Position numbers and translations under genes: made by a program
Assembly (NCBI RefSeq): GCF_008274805.1
Contig: NZ_CP022579.1
Span: forward strand, 1,736,001-1,800,000
Length of the DNA stretch: 64,000 nt
Direction of reading: 5' to 3'
DNA from: Oryzomicrobium terrae
Lineage (GTDB): Bacteria > Pseudomonadota > Gammaproteobacteria > Burkholderiales > Rhodocyclaceae
Notes under the pieces: model-generated
What the model saw: only the letters and a program-made list of their open reading frames with translations
Database searches by the model: none
What the model was told of the DNA's origin: nothing
Shown: positions 58,083-64,000 of the stretch, piece after piece
Layout: every line of letters begins with the position of its first letter
How positions within the stretch are numbered: the first letter of the stretch is position 1

Positions 58083-59048
58083 ATGATCAGTGCCAACGAC
58101 ACCACCCTGCTCCTGGTCGGCCACGGTTCCCGCAACCGGGACGGCAACAAGGAAATCCTCCATTTCGCCGCCCAGTGGCGGGAGCGCCACCCCGGCTGGC
58201 GCATCGAGGTGTGCTTCATCGAGCACGCCGAGGTGCTGCTGGACGAGGGCCTTGATCGCGCGGCCCGTAGCGGATCGAAGCGCGTGGTGGTCATTCCCTT
58301 CATTCTCAACGCCGCCGGCCACGTCAAGATGGAGCTGCCCCACGCCGTGGAGGAAGCCAGGGAACGTCACCCCGGTGTGGAATTCCAGGTGGTGCGCCAC
58401 CTGGGCATGGGCCGGGAGATTTTCGCGGTGCTGCAGGGCCAGCTGGACACGCTGATGAAACAGCTGGACATGCCCGACCCCAGCACCACCGGCGTCATCC
58501 TGCTGGGTCGCGGCTCCTCCGACGCCGGCGCCAACGGCGAGCTGGCCAAGATGGCCCGCTGGATCTTCGAGGACAACGACCACGAGCTGGTGGACATCGC
58601 CTTCACCGGCGTCACCTGGCCCCGCCTGGAAACGGCGGTGCAGCGCCAGGTCAAGCTGGGCATGACCCAGGTGGCCATCGTTCCGGTCTATCTCTTCACC
58701 GGTGTGCTCATGGAGCGCATCAAGGCCCAGGCCGAGCGCCTGCAGCGCCAGTATCCACAGGTGGCTTTCGCCCTGGGCACCCACTTCGGTTTCGACAAGG
58801 GCATCTTCGACCTGCTCGACGCCAAGGTGGGCGGCGATGAACTGCCCGAAGGCAGCCTGCTCGAATGCGACGGCTGCAAATACCGCCTGGCCGCCGAGGA
58901 CGAGCACCTGCACGACCACAGCCACACCGCCATTCATCACGATCATGCCCATGAACACGTCCATGGAGGTTGCGGCCACAGCCATGCTGGCTCCCATGGT
59001 CATTGCCACGGACACGCTCACCGCCACGACCATCACGCCCACGCCTAA
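58083..59048 (+). CDS. cbiX: Sirohydrochlorin cobaltochelatase CbiX, His-rich tail
   Basis: The 321-residue two-domain (long) CbiX inserts Co(II) into sirohydrochlorin. Domain 1 starts LLLVGHGSRNRDGN, domain 2 GVILLGRGSSDAGANGELAKM; metal-binding His residues are in both. A Cys pair (ECDGCKY) follows, then a tail of about 40 residues, residues 277-321, with about 20 histidines (HDHSHTAIHHDHAH). The tail probably stores or hands over cobalt. It follows cbiF by 9 bp. Confidence 0.94.
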   Translation: MISANDTTLLLVGHGSRNRDGNKEILHFAAQWRERHPGWRIEVCFIEHAEVLLDEGLDRAARSGSKRVVVIPFILNAAGHVKMELPHAVEEARERHPGVEFQVVRHLGMGREIFAVLQGQLDTLMKQLDMPDPSTTGVILLGRGSSDAGANGELAKMARWIFEDNDHELVDIAFTGVTWPRLETAVQRQVKLGMTQVAIVPVYLFTGVLMERIKAQAERLQRQYPQVAFALGTHFGFDKGIFDLLDAKVGGDELPEGSLLECDGCKYRLAAEDEHLHDHSHTAIHHDHAHEHVHGGCGHSHAGSHGHCHGHAHRHDHHAHA

Positions 59049-59051
59049 GCC

Positions 59052-59732
59052 ATGAACCAGAACACCAACGTCGTCACCGAACAGCTCACCGCCGCCGGCC
59101 GTGCCATCGAGCACGATTCCTTCGCCATCATCGACGCCGAAGCCGGCCCCCATCGCTACGCCGAGGACCAGTGGCCGGTAGTGCGGCGCATGATCCACGC
59201 CAACGCCGACTTCGAATTCAACGGCCTCACCGACTTCCACCCGGCAGCGGTGGAGGCGGGTCTGGCCGCCATCCTCAAGGGCGGTACGCCAATCGTGGCG
59301 GACGTGGAAATGATCTGCGTCGGCCTCTCGGCGACTCGCCTCAAGCACTTCGGCATTACCACCCACCAGTTCATCTCCGACGCCGACGTCATCGCCCAGG
59401 CCCAGGCCGAGGACACCACCCGGGCCGTGCAGGCCATGCGCAAGGCCCACCGCCAGGGCCTGCTCGACGGCGCCATCGTCGGCATCGGCAACGCCCCCAC
59501 GGCCCTCATCGAAGTGGTGCGCCTGATCAAGGAAGAAGGCGCCCGTCCCGCCCTGGTCATCGGCATGCCCGTGGGTTTCGTCTCGGCCGCCGAATCCAAG
59601 GACCTGATGGCCGAGGTTGCGGACGTGCCCTGGATCGTCATCCGTGGCCGCAAGGGCGGCTCCACCCTGGTGGTTGCGGCCATCCACGCCCTCCTCGGCA
59701 TCGCCGAAGCCCGTCAGCGCAATGCCGCCTGA
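59052..59732 (+). CDS. cbiC: Cobalt-precorrin-8 methylmutase
   Basis: The 226-residue CbiC/CobH moves the methyl group from C11 to C12, giving cobyrinate. The catalytic His lies in LTDFHPAAVEAG, and IVADVEMICVG, GNAPTALIEV and GMPVGFVSAAESK are all conserved. Starts 3 bp after cbiX. Confidence 0.95.
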   Translation: MNQNTNVVTEQLTAAGRAIEHDSFAIIDAEAGPHRYAEDQWPVVRRMIHANADFEFNGLTDFHPAAVEAGLAAILKGGTPIVADVEMICVGLSATRLKHFGITTHQFISDADVIAQAQAEDTTRAVQAMRKAHRQGLLDGAIVGIGNAPTALIEVVRLIKEEGARPALVIGMPVGFVSAAESKDLMAEVADVPWIVIRGRKGGSTLVVAAIHALLGIAEARQRNAA

Positions 59733-60927
59733 AGCCAGCAACAGCGCCTCGGTAGAAGCGGTGGAAAACGTAACGGCAACGCCGGCTGAAAAGGTCCGCA
59801 AGGGTACGGCCAGGCGGGACCGGGGCAACCGCAGCGGCTTCACCACCGGCGCCAATTCGGCGGCGGCGGCGGTGGCTGCCACCCTGGGCCTTGTCCAGGG
59901 CCAGGTCCCGGCCCGTATCTTCTGTCGCCTGCCCCACGGCCAGGAAACTCCCTTCGACATCAACGACGGCCGCGTCGAGGGTGACGGCGTGCCGCTACGC
60001 GCCCACGCCGTGAGCATCAAGGATGCGGGCGACGATCCGGACGCCACCCACGGCGCCCACATGACCGCCGACGTGGTGCGCATTCCCGGTGGCGGCGGCC
60101 AGGTCATCCTCAAGGGCGGCGCCGGCGTCGGCATCGTCACCAAGGAAGGCCTGGGCCTGGAAGTGGGCGGCCCGGCCATCAACCCGGTGCCCCGGCGCAA
60201 CATCAGCGACAACGTGGCCCGGGCCGGCGCACCGATCCTGGAAGTGGGCGACAGCCTGGAAGTGACCATCTCCGTGCCCGGCGGCGAGGAGATGGCGAAG
60301 AAGACGCTGAACGCCCGCCTCGGCATCCTGGGCGGCATCTCCATCCTCGGCACTACCGGCATCGTTCGGCCCTATTCCACCGCTGCCTTCCGCGCCAGCG
60401 TGGTCCAGGCCATCGACGTGGCGGCGCGCCAGGGCCAGACCAGCGTGGTGTTCACCACCGGCGGGCGCACCGAGAAGTTCGCCATGCGCCAGCTGCCTCA
60501 GCTGGAGGAATCCTGCTTCGTGCAGATGGGGGATTTCGTCAAGGCCGCCTTCCAGACCGCCATCAAGCGCCAGATGCAGCACGTCTATATCGGCGCCATG
60601 GTGGGCAAGCTGACCAAGATGGGCCAGGGCCTGGCCGTGACCCACGCCTGGAAGGAAGCGGTGGACCGGGACCTGCTGGCCGATTGCGCCACCGAGGTGG
60701 GAGCGCCCCCCGACCTGGTGGAGGAAATCCGCAATGCCGAAACCGCCCGCTTCGCCGCCGAGCGCCTGGCCCTGCTGGGTCTCACCGTGCCCTTCCACCG
60801 CGCCCTGGCCATCCGCGCCATGAAGAGCCTGCGGGCCTGCCACCCCGGCCCCTACCAACTCACCGTGCTGGTCTGCGATTTCGACGGCCAGCTGATCGTC
60901 CGCGTCGAAGAGAGCGAAATTGTCTGA
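59722..60927 (+). CDS. cbiD: Cobalt-precorrin-5B C1-methyltransferase CbiD
   Basis: The 401-residue CbiD has the conserved RSGFTTGANSAAAAVAA near 38-54, KGGAGVGIVTKEGLGLEVGG with GPAINPVPR, and GTTGIVRPYS. It is diagnostic of the cobalt-early route. ATG 59722 overlaps cbiC by 11 nt; a Thr/Ala-rich N-terminal extension of about 30 residues is unusual but in frame. Confidence 0.94.
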   Translation: MPPEASNSASVEAVENVTATPAEKVRKGTARRDRGNRSGFTTGANSAAAAVAATLGLVQGQVPARIFCRLPHGQETPFDINDGRVEGDGVPLRAHAVSIKDAGDDPDATHGAHMTADVVRIPGGGGQVILKGGAGVGIVTKEGLGLEVGGPAINPVPRRNISDNVARAGAPILEVGDSLEVTISVPGGEEMAKKTLNARLGILGGISILGTTGIVRPYSTAAFRASVVQAIDVAARQGQTSVVFTTGGRTEKFAMRQLPQLEESCFVQMGDFVKAAFQTAIKRQMQHVYIGAMVGKLTKMGQGLAVTHAWKEAVDRDLLADCATEVGAPPDLVEEIRNAETARFAAERLALLGLTVPFHRALAIRAMKSLRACHPGPYQLTVLVCDFDGQLIVRVEESEIV

Positions 60928-62212
60928 GGAATCTGCCATCACTCCACACTGCACCGTTCTCGGCATCCTGGACGACGGCTGGGCCGGCCTGAACGACGCC
61001 GCCCGCCACTGCCTGCAGTCCGCCGGCCTCATCGTCGGCGCCGGCCGCACCCTGGCACTGGTGCAGCCCCATCTGACCGCCGGCGTGAGCCTGAAAGACA
61101 TGGACGGCAAGCTGGGCCAGGTGCCCGGCTGGATTAAGGCCGCCGCAGCCGACGGCCTGCACACCGTCGTGCTGGCCACCGGCGATCCCCTCTGCCACGG
61201 CATGGCCAGCTATCTGGTGGGCAAGCTGGGAGCCGACGCGGTCACCGTGCTGCCCGCCCCCTCCACCCTGCAACTGGCCTTCGCCCGCTTCCAGCGGCCC
61301 TGGCAGGACTACCGCATCTCCACCTGCCACACCGCCGACGCCGGCGAATGGCAGTTCGGCACCACCCCGGACAACGGCCTCTACAAGCTGATCCGGGCCA
61401 TCGCCGAATACCCCAAGGTGGCCGCCTTCACCGGCCCGGACAACAACCCGGCCCGCCTGGCCCGGGCGCTGCTGGCCGCGGGCTATGGCGATGAAGTGTG
61501 CCTCTCGGTGGCCGCCAAGCTGGCCCTGCCGGACGAGCAGCTGTTCCCTGACCTTCCCCTGGCACAGGCTGCGGCCATGAGCTTCCCCGATCCCAATGTG
61601 GTCCTGGTGGAGCGCAGCGTGGCCGACCCACGCGCCATCTTCGGCTTCGACGACCTGGACTTCGTGCAGCGCCAGCCGGAGAAAGGCCTCATCACCAAGC
61701 TGGAAGCCCGGGCTTTATCCCTGGCCAAGCTGGGCCTCAAGCCCGACAGCGTGCTGTGGGACATCGGCGCCGGTTCCGGCTCCGTGGGCCTGGAAGCCAG
61801 CCGCCTGTGCCGTCACGGCCACGTCTATGCCATCGAAAAGAACGAGGGCGACGCGGCCAACGCCCGGGAAAACGCTCTGCGTTTCCAGGCCACCAACTAC
61901 ACCCTGCGCCACGGCAAGGCCCCGGAAGGGCTGGAGACCTGGCCCGACCCGGATGCGGTATTCGTTGGCGGCTCCGGCGGCGAACTGGCGGCCTTGATCG
62001 AGCTGATCCTTACCCGCTTGAAGCCCAATGGCCGCCTGGTGATGAACTTCGTCACCCTGGAAAACCTGGCCACGGCCACCACCGCCCTTGCTGCTTCCGG
62101 TGCCAATTGGGACGTTACCCAGCTCCAGGCCAGCCGCAGCCAGCCCATCCTCAACATGCACCGCATGGCGGCGCAAAACCCGATCTGGATTGTTTCCGCA
62201 AAGAAGAACTAA
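60920..62212 (+). CDS. cbiET: Fused precorrin-6Y C5,15-methyltransferase/decarboxylase (CbiE-CbiT)
   Basis: The 430-residue bifunctional protein. Residues about 10-225 form a tetrapyrrole methylase (CbiE; VLATGDPLCHGMASYLVG, FTGPDNNPARLARAL). Residues about 240-430 form a Rossmann SAM domain (CbiT; VLWDIGAGSGSVGLEASRL, VFVGGSGGELAAL). It methylates C5 and C15 and decarboxylates the C12 acetate. The fusion equals CobL of the aerobic pathway. Starts within cbiD (8-nt overlap). Confidence 0.94.
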   Translation: MSEESAITPHCTVLGILDDGWAGLNDAARHCLQSAGLIVGAGRTLALVQPHLTAGVSLKDMDGKLGQVPGWIKAAAADGLHTVVLATGDPLCHGMASYLVGKLGADAVTVLPAPSTLQLAFARFQRPWQDYRISTCHTADAGEWQFGTTPDNGLYKLIRAIAEYPKVAAFTGPDNNPARLARALLAAGYGDEVCLSVAAKLALPDEQLFPDLPLAQAAAMSFPDPNVVLVERSVADPRAIFGFDDLDFVQRQPEKGLITKLEARALSLAKLGLKPDSVLWDIGAGSGSVGLEASRLCRHGHVYAIEKNEGDAANARENALRFQATNYTLRHGKAPEGLETWPDPDAVFVGGSGGELAALIELILTRLKPNGRLVMNFVTLENLATATTALAASGANWDVTQLQASRSQPILNMHRMAAQNPIWIVSAKKN

Positions 62213-62215
62213 GCG

Positions 62216-63001
62216 ATGACTGAGAAAAAATACGGCCGCCTCATCGGCGCCTCCCTGGGTCCCGGCGACCCCGAACTGATCACCCGCCGCGCCTGGGCCG
62301 TGCTCAACGGCGACGCCCGCTGGCTCTATCCGGTGAAGAAGGCCGAAGAAAGCTCCTACGCCCTCTCCATCGTCACCCGGGGTGGCCTCAACGTGCCCGC
62401 TGACGCGGTGGAGCTGGTGTTCCCCATGACCCGGGACGCGGAAATTCTGGCCAAGGCCTGGGCCCGGGCTGCCGCCCGCACCGTGGAACTGCTGGCCGAA
62501 GGCCGGGACCTGGTGTTCCTGGTGGAAGGCGACGCCTCCACCTTCGCCACCTTCGGCCACCTGGCCCGGGTGGTACGGGAGCTGGTGCCTGAAGTGGAAG
62601 TGGAAACCATCCCCGGCGTCTCTTCCTTTGCTGCCGCAGCCGCCACCACCGGCACCACCCTGGCCGAGGAAGACGAAACCCTGGCGGTGATCCCCGCCGC
62701 CTACGGCGTGGATGTCATCGACCACCTGCTGGACGAATTCGACACCCTGGTGCTGCTCAAGGTGAAGCCCCTGGTGGATGAGGTGCTGGAACTGCTGGAA
62801 CGGCGCGAGCTGCTCACCACCAGCTGCTTCATCGAGAAGGTCGGCTCCCCCGACGAGCGCATCGTGCGCGACGTGGCCTCCCTCAAGGGCGAGAAGGTGA
62901 ACTACCTCTCCCTGATGCTGGTGCAGAACCCCAAGCGCCAGCGCGGCGAACTGCGCCGGGGCTGCCGCAAGCGCAAGGCCGAGGCCGCCGTAACGGCCTG
63001 A
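62216..63001 (+). CDS. cbiL: Cobalt-precorrin-2 C20-methyltransferase
   Basis: The 261-residue SAM methylase CbiL/CobI has GRLIGASLGPGDPELITRRA, FLVEGDASTFATFGHL and [24 protein letters not shown] (quoted as TIPGVSSFAAAAATTG). It acts early in the pathway on (cobalt-)precorrin-2. Starts 3 bp after cbiET. The Lys/Arg-rich C-terminus (GCRKRKAEAAV) is unusual. Confidence 0.93.
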   Translation: MTEKKYGRLIGASLGPGDPELITRRAWAVLNGDARWLYPVKKAEESSYALSIVTRGGLNVPADAVELVFPMTRDAEILAKAWARAAARTVELLAEGRDLVFLVEGDASTFATFGHLARVVRELVPEVEVETIPGVSSFAAAAATTGTTLAEEDETLAVIPAAYGVDVIDHLLDEFDTLVLLKVKPLVDEVLELLERRELLTTSCFIEKVGSPDERIVRDVASLKGEKVNYLSLMLVQNPKRQRGELRRGCRKRKAEAAVTA

Positions 63002-63310
63002 CCCCTTATTCGACGCCCGGTGAATCCCCGCCGCCGCAACGCAGAGAACCAGGAGGGCGGCCCCCGCGAAACGCTTCTGGCAGCGACATCAGCACCGAGT
63101 CCACGTTGAAAGTAGTCAGCCCATCCCGTGAAAGTCCGCGACTGGCGCGGGATTCCAGAGTGATGCTCTGAAGATCAGCGCCAGTTGTGGCTTTCCGAGG
63201 CATACCTATGGAGATCGAGGATTGGCGCGGAGTTTCGCGTGGTACCCCCAAAAAAGCCTTATTCCCATTGCCGGCGTCGTACGTGTGTTGCCCTCATAAC
63301 TAACTTAAAA
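63002..63310. other. Non-coding gap in the cbi operon between cbiL and cbiG
   Basis: An uncommon 309-bp break in an otherwise tightly overlapped operon. It holds copies of the dispersed 29-nt repeat (63129-63237). A short minus-strand frame here has no protein-like features. No terminator with a T-tract was found; the A-run and weak stem near 63240-63256 would not stop transcription strongly. Confidence 0.55.
63129..63237. repeat. Dispersed 29-nt repeat cluster C
   Basis: Units start at 63129 and 63209 (80-nt, i.e. twice 40). The second begins TGGAGATCGAG and ends GGCGCGGAGTTTCG, matching the unit at 4420 in 24 of 29 positions. A minus-strand relative (ACTGGCGCTGATCTT) lies between them, around 63166-63186. 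Confidence 0.6.
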
Positions 63311-64000
63311 ATGACTATTGCCCTCCCCTTCCCCAACGAGAGAATCGCCGTCGTCTCCATCACCCGCCACGGCATTGCCCTGGCGGGCAAGGTGGTGGCG
63401 GCCCTGCCTGGCGCCCGCCTGTTCGCCCCGGAGAAATTCCGGGCCGAGGCGGAAGCTGCCGCTCCTGGCGCAGCAGCCACCTACACCGGCAAGACCGGCG
63501 ACCAGATTCCTGCCCTCTTCGCCAACTTCGACGGCATCGTCGCCATCGTCTCCCTGGGCGCCCTGGTGCGCCTCATCGCCCCCCACCTCAAGGACAAGGA
63601 ACAGGACCCGGGGGTAGTGGTGATCGACGAGGCCGGACGCTTCGCCATCCCCATGCTCTCCGGCCACCTGGGCGGCGCCAACGCCCTGGCCGGTAGCTTG
63701 GCCCAAGCCCTGGGCGCCACCCCGGTGCTCACCACCGCCTCCGATTCCCGCCAGACCCTGGGCGTGGACCTCTTGGGCCGGGAACTGGGCTGGATCTTCG
63801 AGGCCACCCACGACGAGGTGGTGAAAGCCAGCGCCGCCGTGGTGAACGACGAGCCGGTGGCCCTGGTGCAGGAAGCCGGCAGCCCGGACTGGTGGCCGCG
63901 CCACGCCAACGGCCGCAGCGGCCCGGTGCCCGCCAACATCAAGCAGTTCAGCCGCCTGGAAGAGGTGGACCTGGACAGCGTCGCCGCCGTGCTGTGGATC
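63311..64000 (+). CDS. cbiG: Cobalt-precorrin-5A hydrolase CbiG (partial, runs off the window)
   Basis: The 230 codons present cover the N-terminal and central CbiG domains: IAVVSITRHGIALAGKV, FDGIVAIVSLGALVRLIAPHLKDKEQDPGVVVIDE (quoted as VAIVSLGALVRLIAP and DPGVVVIDE), and GHLGGANALAGSLAQALGATPV. CbiG opens the delta-lactone of cobalt-precorrin-5A and releases acetaldehyde, which confirms the cobalt-early pathway. The C-terminal domain lies beyond the window. Confidence 0.95.
   Translation, partial: MTIALPFPNERIAVVSITRHGIALAGKVVAALPGARLFAPEKFRAEAEAAAPGAAATYTGKTGDQIPALFANFDGIVAIVSLGALVRLIAPHLKDKEQDPGVVVIDEAGRFAIPMLSGHLGGANALAGSLAQALGATPVLTTASDSRQTLGVDLLGRELGWIFEATHDEVVKASAAVVNDEPVALVQEAGSPDWWPRHANGRSGPVPANIKQFSRLEEVDLDSVAAVLWI

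Noticed and set aside
63006-63251. 81-codon minus-strand gene between cbiL and cbiG
   Set aside because: The frame overlaps the repeat cluster, has no ribosome site or domain, and its translation follows the repeat sequence.

Overview
The window is a GC-rich chromosomal segment of a betaproteobacterium. The gene content (guaB-guaA, ratA/rnfH opposite smpB, mltG-tmk-holB-pilZ-tatD, a cbi-type cobalamin operon, DUF4124 and NRDE proteins) fits the Rhodocyclales; an Azospira/Dechlorosoma-like organism is plausible, but this is inferred from gene order and protein character, not from a database search. No rRNA, tRNA or CRISPR array was seen.

Layout. 1-5.9 kb: start of a lactate-utilisation (lut) operon divergent from its FadR-type regulator, with two matching operators; then ppsA, a very short NfeD-like membrane protein, smpB, ratA and rnfH. 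5.9-9.6 kb: DUF4124 protein, guaB, guaA. 9.6-12.9 kb: a decayed, AT-rich genomic island in the 3' end of guaA, bounded by an 18-bp imperfect repeat of the guaA terminus. It holds a tyrosine integrase broken by a truncated IS1595-type element and an OafA-like acyltransferase as cargo. The probable native guaA terminator lies just beyond it. 13-15.3 kb: an orphan ClpP-like protease, a small secreted protein and a CitE-like lyase.

15.7-37.8 kb looks like one sulfur-acquisition neighbourhood. A compact operon encodes rhodanese, serine acetyltransferase (EpsC), a family 2A encapsulin shell and a cysteine desulfurase with a roughly 200-residue disordered N-terminus, i.e. a desulfurase nanocompartment. 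Next to it is an SfnR-like sigma-54 activator, then a transaminase, a YtcJ amidohydrolase and a COG0523 GTPase. On the opposite strand runs a long tonB-exbB-exbD-receptor-TPR-ABC transporter-hydrolase operon. It is preceded by a near-consensus sigma-54 promoter and includes an ABC substrate-binding protein fused to its permease and a fused double ATPase.

38-49 kb is housekeeping: ankyrin protein, tatD, pilZ, holB, tmk, mltG, ygfZ, NRDE protein, NlpE-like protein, L,D-transpeptidase, tadA, a small basic protein flanked by two identical 12-bp palindromes, and a GNAT enzyme. 49-54 kb: an autotransporter and a PhoX-type phosphatase. 54.2-64 kb: a cobalamin riboswitch followed by cbiMNQO (cobalt import) and the corrin-ring genes cbiF, cbiX, cbiC, cbiD, cbiET, cbiL and the start of cbiG.

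A degenerate 29-nt repeat recurs at about 40-nt spacing in three intergenic regions (4.4, 46.3 and 63.2 kb), and part of it lies inside the GNAT coding sequence.
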